Shown here: positions 1-6,480 of the stretch, piece by piece
Layout: each line of letters starts with the position of its first letter
Numbering within the stretch: position 1 is the first letter of the stretch
Source: Alphaproteobacteria bacterium MarineAlpha10_Bin3
Lineage (GTDB): Bacteria > Pseudomonadota > Alphaproteobacteria > UBA8366 > GCA-2717185
Direction: 5' to 3'
NCBI GenBank assembly: GCA_002937525.1
Contig: PTKA01000055.1
Location: 1-7,740 of the forward strand
Length of the DNA: 7,740 nt
Notes under the pieces: generated by a model
What the model saw: the letters and a program-made list of their open reading frames with translations, nothing else
What the model was told of the DNA's origin: nothing
Databases searched by the model: none
Made by a program: the position numbers and the translations under genes

Positions 1-2
1 AT

Positions 3-89
3 GCGGTCGTGGCGGAATTGGTAGACGCGCAGCGTTGAGGTCGCTGTGGGGGAAACCTCGTGGAAGTTCGAGTCTTCTCGACCGCACCA
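3..89 (+). tRNA. tRNA-Leu, anticodon GAG
   Basis: This is a complete class II tRNA. The 7-bp acceptor stem pairs perfectly (3-9 with 79-85), followed by discriminator A86 and a genome-encoded CCA (87-89). The D-arm region carries the leucine-type GGCGGAATTGGTAGACGC sequence. The anticodon stem (30-34 with 42-46) closes a seven-base loop TTGAGGT with anticodon GAG at 37-39, which reads CUC and CUU. A long variable arm (48-51 with 56-59, one G-T pair) and a T arm (62-66 with 74-78, loop TTCGAGT) complete the fold. The long variable arm and A discriminator agree with leucine identity. I assigned the fold by eye. The tRNA points toward maeB, but nothing shows that the two are co-transcribed. Confidence 0.96.
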
Positions 90-90
90 T

Positions 91-104
91 TGCCTGAAAA
101 GGCA
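91..104 (+). other. Short GAAA-tetraloop hairpin just after the tRNA
   Basis: TGCCT (91-95) and AGGCA (100-104) pair perfectly around a GAAA loop, starting one base after the tRNA CCA end. No T-run follows, so it is not a normal intrinsic terminator. It could mark the tRNA 3' trailer as a processing or pausing hairpin, or it may be chance. The rest of the 118-base spacer up to maeB shows no promoter I can defend. Confidence 0.3.
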
Positions 105-207
105 CGGGGCTTATTGGGTTTAAGACAATCTGGGGCGGATTGGGTGGTTTCGGTTAGCTCATCACCGGCGCACATAAAGCGCTGCGTTCGACAGGGGGGA
201 ACAGGAT

Positions 208-2496
208 ATGAGCCAGGGATCGAGCCAGGATAAAGAAATCGATAAAGCGGCGCTGATCTACCACCGCATGGATCCGCCGGGCAAGTTGCAGATCGTTGCA
301 ACCAAGCCGATGGCCAACCAGCGCGACCTGGCGCTGGCCTATTCGCCGGGCGTCGCGGCGGCCTGCATGCTGGTCCATGACGACCCGCTGGAAGCCGCGA
401 GCATGACCGCGCGCGGCAATCTTGTCGGCGTCATCACCAATGGCACGGCGGTTCTGGGCCTTGGCAATATCGGTCCGCTGGCCTCCAAGCCGGTGATGGA
501 AGGCAAGGCGGTCCTGTTCAAGAAATTCGCCAATGTCGATGTATTCGATATCGAGATCGACGAGACCGATGTCGAGAAGTTCGTTGAATGCGTCGCCCGG
601 CTGGAGCCGACCTTCGGCGGCATCAATCTGGAAGATATCGGCGCGCCGGCCTGTTTCGAGATCGAACGGCTGCTGCGCGAGCGGATGGGCATTCCGGTCT
701 TCCATGACGACCAGCACGGCACCGCCATCGTCGTCGCCACCGCCATCTATAACGCGATGCGCGTGGTCGAGAAGAAGATCGAGGAAATCCGCGTGGTGAC
801 GTCGGGCGCCGGCGCCGCCGCGCAAGCCTGCCTGCATCAGATCATCAGCCTGGGCGTGCCGCGCGAAAACATCATCGTCACCGACCGCACCGGCGTGATC
901 TACAAGGGCCGGCCCGGCGGGATGGACAAGTACAAGGAATATTTCGCGGTCGAAACCAAACACCGCACCCTGGCCGATGCGCTGGCCGGCGCGGATGTCT
1001 TTCTTGGCCTGTCGGCGCCGGGAACCCTGAAGGGCGAGATGGTCAAGACCATGGCCAAGGACCCGCTGATCATGGCGCTGGCCAATCCGACGCCGGAAAT
1101 CACCCCCGAAGAAGCCATCGCGGCGCGCTCCGACGCGATCATCTGCACCGGCCGGTCGGACTATCCCAACCAGGTCAACAATGTGCTGTGCTTTCCGTTC
1201 ATCTTCCGGGGCGCGCTCGATGCCGGTGCAACAACGATCAACGAGGAGATGAAGATCGCCTGCATCAAGGCGCTCGCCGATTTGGCGATGGCGGAAAGCT
1301 CGGAAATCGTCCAGGCGGCGTTCGGCGGGCAAGTGGGGACGTTCGGGCGTGAAAAGCTGATCCCCAAACCGTTCGATCCGCGCCTTATCATCGAGATCGC
1401 GCCGGCCGTCGCCAAGGCGGCGATGGATAGCGGCGTCGCCACCCGCCCGATCGCCGATTTCGACGAATACCGCCGCAAACTGGCCGCCTTTGTATTCCGG
1501 TCCGGCCAGATCATGCGCCCGGTGTTCGAGCAGGCCCGCCTGGACCCGAAGAAGGTCGTTTATGCCGAAGGCGAAGATCCGCGGATTTTGCGCGCGGTGC
1601 AGATGGCGGTCGATGACGGGCTGGCGCAACCGACCGTGATCGGCCGGCGCGCGGTGATCGAAGCCCGTATCAAGGAACTTGGCTTGCGCATCGAACTTGG
1701 CGGCGATGTCGAACTGGTCGATCCGCAAACCGATCCGCGGCAAGAAGAGTACGCCGCGACATATCATGAACTGAATGTGCGCCGGGGGGTGACGCCCGGC
1801 CGGGCGCGGGAGTTGGTCCGCAACGACGCGACGATCATGGGCGCGGTGATGGTCAAACGCGGCGAAGCCGACGCGCTGATCTGCGGCACCCATGGCCAGT
1901 ATGAAAAGGATCTGGTCGATCTGATCCAGATCATCGGCAAATCGGACACGGTCGAGGATATCTCGGCGCTCAGTCTGGTCGTGTTGCCGCAGGGCAGTTA
2001 TTTCCTGTGCGACACCCATGTCAAGGTGGACCCCAGTGCGGCGCAGATTGCCGGCATGGTCCGGCTGGCGGCGCAGGAGGTGCGGCGCTTCGGGATCGAA
2101 CCCAAGATTGCCTTGCTGTCGCATTCCAACTTCGGCACCCGCAACAGCGAATCGGCGCGCAAGATGCGCAAGGCCGTCGCCATCCTGCATGACAGCGACC
2201 CGGATCTGGAGGTCGAGGGCGAAATGCACGCCGACGCCGCCGTCAATGCCGGCATCCGCGAGCGGGTGTTCCCCAATTCGCGGCTGTCCGGCAACGCCAA
2301 CCTGCTGGTCGCCCCTTCGCTGGACGCCGCCAATATCGCCTTTAACCTGCTGAAGACGGTGGGCGAGGGGCTGTCGGTCGGCCCCATGCTGCTGGGCATG
2401 GCGGCGCCGGTGCATATCGTCACCCAGTCGGTGTCCACGCGCGGCGTCGTCAACATGACCGCCTATGCGGTGGTCGATGCGCAGGGCCGCGAATAG
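208..2496 (+). CDS. maeB: NADP-dependent malic enzyme, MaeB type, with C-terminal phosphotransacetylase-like domain
   Basis: This 762-residue cytoplasmic enzyme oxidatively decarboxylates L-malate to pyruvate, CO2 and NAD(P)H, feeding gluconeogenic or NADPH needs. Residues 1-430 or so are the malic enzyme. [10 protein letters not shown] (44-53) and [14 protein letters not shown] (76-89) are family signatures, [11 protein letters not shown] (143-153) and FHDDQHGT (165-172) form the malate and metal site, and SGAGAAA (199-205) is the glycine-rich nucleotide loop. Residues from about 431 to 762 are a PTA-like domain. Its catalytic Ser, Arg and Asp appear replaced by T739, Q740 and G746, in line with the regulatory acetyl-CoA-binding role known for MaeB. 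The length matches the family (about 750-770). The ATG at 208 follows AGGGGGG (193-199), and an in-frame stop at 175-177 rules out a much longer N-terminus. The choice of NADP over NAD comes from the family, not from a residue I can point to. mgtE follows 34 bases later. Confidence 0.95.
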   Translation: MSQGSSQDKEIDKAALIYHRMDPPGKLQIVATKPMANQRDLALAYSPGVAAACMLVHDDPLEAASMTARGNLVGVITNGTAVLGLGNIGPLASKPVMEGKAVLFKKFANVDVFDIEIDETDVEKFVECVARLEPTFGGINLEDIGAPACFEIERLLRERMGIPVFHDDQHGTAIVVATAIYNAMRVVEKKIEEIRVVTSGAGAAAQACLHQIISLGVPRENIIVTDRTGVIYKGRPGGMDKYKEYFAVETKHRTLADALAGADVFLGLSAPGTLKGEMVKTMAKDPLIMALANPTPEITPEEAIAARSDAIICTGRSDYPNQVNNVLCFPFIFRGALDAGATTINEEMKIACIKALADLAMAESSEIVQAAFGGQVGTFGREKLIPKPFDPRLIIEIAPAVAKAAMDSGVATRPIADFDEYRRKLAAFVFRSGQIMRPVFEQARLDPKKVVYAEGEDPRILRAVQMAVDDGLAQPTVIGRRAVIEARIKELGLRIELGGDVELVDPQTDPRQEEYAATYHELNVRRGVTPGRARELVRNDATIMGAVMVKRGEADALICGTHGQYEKDLVDLIQIIGKSDTVEDISALSLVVLPQGSYFLCDTHVKVDPSAAQIAGMVRLAAQEVRRFGIEPKIALLSHSNFGTRNSESARKMRKAVAILHDSDPDLEVEGEMHADAAVNAGIRERVFPNSRLSGNANLLVAPSLDAANIAFNLLKTVGEGLSVGPMLLGMAAPVHIVTQSVSTRGVVNMTAYAVVDAQGRE

Positions 2497-2516
2497 CCGC
2501 GATTAGCCGCGATTAG
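2487..2516 (+). repeat. Three tandem 10-bp repeats across the maeB stop codon
   Basis: Three head-to-tail copies of CCGCGAWTAG lie at 2487-2496 (one base different, A for T), 2497-2506 and 2507-2516. The first contains the maeB stop codon. Because the unit is 10 bp, the three TAG triplets (2494, 2504, 2514) fall in three different reading frames. It ends just before the mgtE ribosome binding site. Confidence 0.9.
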
Positions 2517-2517
2517 C

Positions 2518-2524
2518 TAAGGAG
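2518..2524 (+). promoter_or_regulatory. Ribosome binding site fixing the TTG start of mgtE
   Basis: TAAGGAG is a near-perfect anti-Shine-Dalgarno match, six bases before TTG 2531. With an in-frame TGA at 2528-2530 directly before that TTG, it makes TTG 2531 the start. No in-frame ATG occurs until about codon 100. Confidence 0.85.
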
Positions 2525-2530
2525 CGCTGA

Positions 2531-3910
2531 TTGGCCGAGCCGGTCGCCAGCAGTCACGATTTGACCGGCCTGTACGGCCTGACGGACGATCTTGTCCGCG
2601 CCGCGCATGACGCGATCAAGGTGCGCGACCGGGCCGGATTGCGGGCCTTGGTGGCGCCGCTGCACGCCGCCGATCTGGCCGATCTGGTGCAGGCGCTGTC
2701 CGGGCATGACCGGGAATTTCTGGAAGATTATCTGGGCGGTGAATGGGACCCCGAGGTCTTCGTGCATCTTGACGAAGCGGTTCGCGACGACCTGATCGAA
2801 GAGCTTGGTCCGGCCGCCCTGGCCCGGATGGTCACCGGGCTGGAAAGCGACGATGCGCTTGAGTTGATCGAGGAACTGGACGGCGCGGACCGCCAGGCGC
2901 TGCTGGACCGGGTTCCCGACGGCGACCGGGCGCTCTACGAAGCCGCCCTTGGCTATCCCGAGGACAGCGCCGGGCGATTGATGCGGCGCGAATTCGCCGC
3001 CGTTCCGGCCGGCTGGAATGTCGGCCAGACCATCGATTATCTGCGCAGCGACGCGCAATTGCCCGACGCCTTCTACGGGCTGTTCGTGATCGGTCCCGAC
3101 CACCACCCGCTCGGCGTGGTGATGTCCAGCACGCTGCTGCGGCGCCAGCGGATCGTGCCGGTCGTGGACATCATGGACGCCGCCATCAAGCCGATCCCGG
3201 CGGTCACGGATCAAGAAGAAGTCGCCTTCCTGTTTCGCCAGTACGCGCTGGTCGAAGCGCCGGTCGTCGATGAATCCGGCCGTCTGGTCGGCGTGATAAC
3301 GGTCGATGACGTGGTCGATGTGATCGACGAGGAACATGAAGAAGACATCCTCAAGCTGGGCGGCGTGCAGAGCGACGATCTGTACGAAGCGGTGGCTGAG
3401 ACGACCCGGCTGCGCGGCTCCTGGCTGCTGGCCAATCTGGCCACCGCGATCATGGCGTCGGCCGTGATCGGTTTTTTCCAGGCGGAAATCGAAAAGGTCG
3501 TGGCGCTGGCCGTGCTGATGCCGATCGTCGCCTCGATGGGCGGCAATGCCGGGACCCAGACATTGACCGTCGCGGTCCGCGCGCTGGCGATGAAGGAATT
3601 GACCGCCAGCAATGCCGCGCGCATCCTTGGCAAGGAGGCGCTGGTCGGCGGCATCAACGGCATGGTCTTCGCCGTTCTGGTCGGCCTGGTTGCCTATGTC
3701 TGGTTTTCGTCGCTGGAAATCGGCCTGGTGATCGGGGCGGCGATGATTATCAATATGATCGTCGCCAGTCTGGCCGGCCTGCTGATCCCGCTGGGACTGG
3801 ACCGCGCCGGCGTCGATCCAGCACTCGGTTCCAGCGTCATCCTGACCACGGTGACTGATGTGGTCGGATTTTTCTGCTTCCTTGGATTGGCCGTCCTGAT
3901 CCTGTTTTAG
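2531..3910 (+). CDS. mgtE: Magnesium transporter/channel MgtE
   Basis: This 459-residue inner-membrane Mg2+ channel is gated by cytoplasmic Mg2+ through its N and CBS domains. Order: an acidic helical N domain (about 30-145, rich in Leu, Asp and Glu), two CBS repeats (about 147-205 and 210-270; PLGVV at 193-197 and [16 protein letters not shown] at 251-266), an acidic connecting helix (267-295), then five membrane segments (about 299-318, 322-340, 371-392, 396-420 and 433-459). Conserved marks are [14 protein letters not shown] (331-344) and [19 protein letters not shown] (429-447). D443 aligns with the pore aspartate known from Thermus MgtE. Length is normal and the C-terminus ends in the last helix, as expected. 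The start is TTG, chosen from the upstream Shine-Dalgarno and the in-frame stop directly before it. The 34-base gap after maeB suggests co-transcription. Confidence 0.95.
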   Translation: MAEPVASSHDLTGLYGLTDDLVRAAHDAIKVRDRAGLRALVAPLHAADLADLVQALSGHDREFLEDYLGGEWDPEVFVHLDEAVRDDLIEELGPAALARMVTGLESDDALELIEELDGADRQALLDRVPDGDRALYEAALGYPEDSAGRLMRREFAAVPAGWNVGQTIDYLRSDAQLPDAFYGLFVIGPDHHPLGVVMSSTLLRRQRIVPVVDIMDAAIKPIPAVTDQEEVAFLFRQYALVEAPVVDESGRLVGVITVDDVVDVIDEEHEEDILKLGGVQSDDLYEAVAETTRLRGSWLLANLATAIMASAVIGFFQAEIEKVVALAVLMPIVASMGGNAGTQTLTVAVRALAMKELTASNAARILGKEALVGGINGMVFAVLVGLVAYVWFSSLEIGLVIGAAMIINMIVASLAGLLIPLGLDRAGVDPALGSSVILTTVTDVVGFFCFLGLAVLILF

Positions 3911-3948
3911 CCTACTGCCACGCCGTGCTAGGAATTGCGATCGAAGCG

Positions 3949-3954
3949 AAGGAG
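3949..3954 (+). promoter_or_regulatory. Ribosome binding site of liuA
   Basis: AAGGAG lies five bases before the ATG at 3960 and favours it over a second in-frame ATG at 3975 (codon 6). The 49-base gap after mgtE holds no terminator-like hairpin with a T-run and no convincing -35/-10 pair, so read-through from mgtE is possible. Confidence 0.75.
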
Positions 3955-3959
3955 AGACC

Positions 3960-5132
3960 ATGATCTCGAACCAAATGCCGGGGCTGAATTTCGATCTTGG
4001 CGAAACCGCGGATTTGCTGCGCGATAGCGTGCGTTCCTTCGCCGCCGACCACATTGCGCCGCGCGCGGCCCAGATCGACCAATCGAACGAATTCCCCGCC
4101 GATCTGTGGCCGCTGCTGGGCGATCTGGGCCTGCATGGCATTACCGTGGACGAGGAATTCGGCGGTGCCGGCATGGGCTATACCGAACATGTCGTTGCGG
4201 TCGAGGAGATCAGCCGCGCGTCGGGGTCGGTCGGGCTGTCCTATGGCGCGCATTCCAACCTTTGCGTCAACCAGATCAACCGGAACGGCAGCGCCGAGCA
4301 GAAGCGCCGTTATCTGCCGGCGCTTATTTCGGGCGCGCATATCGGCGCGCTGGCGATGAGCGAATCCGGCGCCGGGTCGGACGTGGTGTCGATGCGGACC
4401 CGCGCGGAGCGCAAAGGCGACCGCTATATCCTGAATGGCGCCAAGATGTGGATCACCAACGGTCCGCGCGCCGATGTCCTGGTGGTCTATGCCAAGACCG
4501 ATCTGGATGCGGGCAAGCGCGGCATCACCGCCTTTCTGGTCGAAAAGAAGTTCAAGGGTTTTTCGACCGCGCCCAAGCTCGACAAGCTGGGTATGCGCGG
4601 CTCGGACACCTGCGAGCTGATTTTCGAGGATTGCGAGGTGCCGGCGGAAAACGTGCTGGGCGAAGAGGGCGGCGGCGTCAATGTGCTGATGAGCGGGCTC
4701 GATTACGAACGTCTGGTGCTGGCCGGCGGGCCGCTTGGCCTGATGCAGGCGTGCATGGATGTGGTCGTGCCTTATGTGCATGAACGCGAACAGTTCGGCC
4801 GGCCGATCGGCACCTTCCAGATGATGCAGGGCAAGCTTGCCGATATGTACACGACAATGAACGCGGCCAAGGCCTACGTCTATGCGGTGGCGCGGGCTTG
4901 CGACCGGGGTGAGACGACCCGCAAGGACGCCGCCGGGGCGATCCTGTATGCGGCGGAAAAGGCGACCTGGATGGCGCTGGAGGCGATCCAGTCGCTGGGC
5001 GGCATGGGATACATGAACGAGAGCCCGACGGGCCGGCTGCTGCGCGACGCCAAATTATACGAGATCGGCGCCGGCACCAGCGAAATCCGCCGTATGCTGA
5101 TCGGCCGCGAGTTATTCGAGGAGACATCCTGA
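3960..5132 (+). CDS. liuA: Isovaleryl-CoA dehydrogenase (acyl-CoA dehydrogenase family)
   Basis: This 390-residue FAD flavoenzyme oxidises isovaleryl-CoA to 3-methylcrotonyl-CoA, the third step of leucine breakdown, passing electrons to electron-transfer flavoprotein. It shows the full acyl-CoA dehydrogenase fold: an N-terminal helical domain, [11 protein letters not shown] (131-141) and MWITNG (163-168) in the middle flavin-binding sheet, and a C-terminal helical domain with [12 protein letters not shown] (343-354). The assignment to isovaleryl-CoA rests on two marks. [14 protein letters not shown] (93-106) is typical of IVD. The catalytic base is E250 in [11 protein letters not shown], while the position used by medium-chain enzymes is replaced in [12 protein letters not shown] (367-378). 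Length matches IVD (about 385-395). The stop overlaps the cupin start by one base, and liuB downstream encodes the next pathway step. It could be called ivd. Confidence 0.94.
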   Translation: MISNQMPGLNFDLGETADLLRDSVRSFAADHIAPRAAQIDQSNEFPADLWPLLGDLGLHGITVDEEFGGAGMGYTEHVVAVEEISRASGSVGLSYGAHSNLCVNQINRNGSAEQKRRYLPALISGAHIGALAMSESGAGSDVVSMRTRAERKGDRYILNGAKMWITNGPRADVLVVYAKTDLDAGKRGITAFLVEKKFKGFSTAPKLDKLGMRGSDTCELIFEDCEVPAENVLGEEGGGVNVLMSGLDYERLVLAGGPLGLMQACMDVVVPYVHEREQFGRPIGTFQMMQGKLADMYTTMNAAKAYVYAVARACDRGETTRKDAAGAILYAAEKATWMALEAIQSLGGMGYMNESPTGRLLRDAKLYEIGAGTSEIRRMLIGRELFEETS

Positions 5133-5611
5133 TGAACGGCATCAAACCAAATCTGCCGGCCTTCGATCCGCTCGACGTGCCATCGCGCACCGGCAGCAGC
5201 TACCCCGCCCGCTACAAGGCGGTGAGCGAGGCGCGCGTGAAGCGCAAGCTGGGCGATGCGGTGGGGTTGAAGAATTTTGGCGTCAATCTGGTCCATCTGG
5301 CGCCGGGGGCCGGTTCCGCGCAGCGCCACTGGCACACCAGGCAGGATGAATTCATCTATGTTCTGGAAGGCGAACTGGTCCTGATCAGCGATGCCGGCGA
5401 ACAGGTCTTGCAGGCGGGCATGGCGGCTGGCTTCCCCGCTGGGGTTGCCGATGGGCATCATCTGGTGAACAAGAGCGGCCATCCGGCAAGTTATCTTGAA
5501 ATTGGCGACCGCAGCGACGGCGACGAGGTCGATTATCCCGATATCGACATGGCCTTGCGGATTGTCGATGGCGCGCTGCGCTTCGTTACCAAGGCCGGCA
5601 AGCCGCTTTAA
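5132..5611 (+). CDS. Small single-domain cupin protein, function unknown
   Basis: This 159-residue protein has one cupin_2-type beta-barrel. Motif 1 is HWHTRQDEFIYVLEGEL (66-82), with probable metal ligands H66, H68 and E73. Motif 2 is GFPAGVADGHHLVN (100-113), with H109 or H110 as the fourth ligand. A metal-binding site therefore looks intact. The C-terminal tail (about 125-159) is acidic, then hydrophobic. No signal peptide or membrane segment is visible, so it is probably cytoplasmic. The ATG shares its A with the liuA TGA stop (TGATG), with GAGGAG (5118-5123) eight bases before it, so translation is probably coupled to liuA. Such cupins may be enzymes, sugar or small-molecule isomerases, or ligand sensors; the sequence does not say which, and a role in leucine catabolism is only suggested by position. 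Confidence 0.88.
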   Translation: MNGIKPNLPAFDPLDVPSRTGSSYPARYKAVSEARVKRKLGDAVGLKNFGVNLVHLAPGAGSAQRHWHTRQDEFIYVLEGELVLISDAGEQVLQAGMAAGFPAGVADGHHLVNKSGHPASYLEIGDRSDGDEVDYPDIDMALRIVDGALRFVTKAGKPL

Positions 5612-5615
5612 GCGG
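5603..5615. repeat. Perfect 6-bp inverted repeat over the cupin stop codon
   Basis: CCGCTT and AAGCGG flank a single central T and include the TAA stop at 5609-5611. As RNA it could form only a 4-bp stem (CCGC/GCGG) with a five-base loop and no T-run, so it is a poor terminator. The short dyad could be a protein site or chance. Confidence 0.5.
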
Positions 5616-5642
5616 TCCGGCGCGAAAGGATGGGCTTGGAAA

Positions 5643-5768
5643 ATGAAGGCCACATGCATGAAATTCGACGGCGCACCGGCCGCGCCGCCTGACGGTGACG
5701 CCGGATCGAATGATGCGCGCCCGGTGCGCGGCATGGCGATGATCCTCGTGAAAATTACCGGCTTTTAG
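5643..5768 (+). CDS. Doubtful 41-codon ORF in the cupin-SDR spacer
   Basis: An ATG at 5643 opens a 41-codon frame ending with TAG eight bases before the SDR start. I do not recognise the product. It is Ala, Pro, Gly and Asp rich, with a short hydrophobic end (GMAMILVKITGF). No good Shine-Dalgarno is spaced correctly: TTGGA at 5636 is too close and AAAGGA at 5625 is far. The frame is open well upstream into the cupin gene, so openness is weak evidence. It may be a leader peptide coupling to the SDR, a gene remnant or simply non-coding spacer. The spacer (5612-5776) holds nothing else that I can name. Confidence 0.2.
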   Translation: MKATCMKFDGAPAAPPDGDAGSNDARPVRGMAMILVKITGF

Positions 5769-5776
5769 GACGGCTT

Positions 5777-6436
5777 ATGCCAACCGTGCTTATCACTGGT
5801 GCCAACCGGGGTCTTGGCCAGGGCTTCGTTCGCCATTTCGAGGCCGCGGGCTGGCGCGTGATCGCGACGTGCCGCGATCCCGATGCCTATGACGGCGATG
5901 CGCTGGCGCTGGATGTCGGCGACGGCGATTCGGTGGCCGCCTTGGCGGCGGCACTGGACGGGGAGCCGATCGATGTATTGCTTAACAATGCCGGCATCTA
6001 CGGGCCGCGCGATTACGATCTGGGGTCGATCGATTTCGACGCCTGGGCGCAGGTCGTGGCGGTCGACGCGCTGGCCCCGGTCCGGGTCGCGGCCGCACTC
6101 GCCGATAACGTTGCCGCCTCGCAGCGCCGGCAGATGGTTTTCATCTCCTCCCTGATGGGTAGCATCGCCCAGTCCAAAGCCGGCGGCGCGATGATCTACC
6201 GTTCGGCCAAGGCGTGCCTGAACGCCGCCGTGAATGTGTTGTCGGTCGATCTGGCACCGCGCGGAATCGGCGCTACGCTGTTTCATCCAGGGTGGGTGCG
6301 CACCGGCATGGGTGGCCCTGGCGCGGCCATCGACGTGAAAGTCAGCGTCCATGGCATCTGCAACGTGATCGACCGCTTGACCCTGAAAGATAGCGGCCGT
6401 TTCATCAATTATGATGGCTTCGATATTCCCTGGTAG
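5777..6436 (+). CDS. Short-chain dehydrogenase/reductase, C-factor (CsgA)-like
   Basis: This 219-residue NAD(P)-dependent oxidoreductase has one Rossmann domain. TGANRGLG (7-14) is the classical SDR cofactor loop, NNAG (70-73) the structural motif after beta-4, and S125 with YRSAK (Y141, K145) the catalytic Ser-Tyr-Lys set. [11 protein letters not shown] (170-180) is the loop after beta-6. R33 at the end of beta-2 (CRDP) hints at NADP preference, which is an inference. At 219 residues it is slightly shorter than most classical SDRs but close to the small C-factor-like group, and it ends with the usual GRFINYDG element (207-214). AGGA (5767-5770) lies six bases before the ATG. The substrate is unknown. 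Its place between liuA and liuB suggests a link to branched acyl or carbonyl metabolism without proving one. Confidence 0.88.
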   Translation: MPTVLITGANRGLGQGFVRHFEAAGWRVIATCRDPDAYDGDALALDVGDGDSVAALAAALDGEPIDVLLNNAGIYGPRDYDLGSIDFDAWAQVVAVDALAPVRVAAALADNVAASQRRQMVFISSLMGSIAQSKAGGAMIYRSAKACLNAAVNVLSVDLAPRGIGATLFHPGWVRTGMGGPGAAIDVKVSVHGICNVIDRLTLKDSGRFINYDGFDIPW

Positions 6437-6466
6437 GGCTTGCGGGTCCTTCGGTCTTCTCCACTG

Positions 6467-6476
6467 AAAGCGCTTT
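6467..6476. repeat. Perfect 10-bp palindrome just before liuB
   Basis: AAAGCGCTTT is fully self-complementary, is followed by three more T residues, and ends four bases before the liuB ATG, where a Shine-Dalgarno would normally sit. With a four-base loop only three A-T pairs could form, so it is not a terminator. It could be a small operator half or chance. Confidence 0.45.
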
Positions 6477-6480
6477 TTTC

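Noticed and set aside
3..89. tRNA-Leu close to a leucine-catabolic cluster as a functional pairing, or as an integration site
   Set aside because: maeB and mgtE lie between them, and there is no known logic linking a tRNA-Leu gene to leucine breakdown. No integrase or duplicated tRNA 3' end follows, so there is no sign of an integrated element.
154..2415. A 753-codon open frame on the minus strand opposite maeB
   Set aside because: It lies antisense to a gene with clear malic enzyme motifs along its whole length. Its translation is rich in Arg, His, Asp and Gly with no recognisable domain, as expected from the complement of GC-biased codons.
3882..3916. A possible sigma70 promoter at the end of mgtE (TTGGAT or TTGGCC with a TA-containing -10)
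   Set aside because: The spacers come out at 15 or 20 bases and the -10 candidates are poor, so I would not call it a promoter.
2513..4781. Two long minus-strand frames (2513-4174 and 3912-4781) opposite mgtE and liuA
   Set aside because: They are shadows of well-supported plus-strand genes, low in complexity and rich in His, Gln, Arg and Asp, with no family signature.
4106..4783. A 225-codon plus-strand frame inside liuA
   Set aside because: It is an out-of-frame reading of liuA, Arg- and Ala-rich, with no ribosome binding site or domain.
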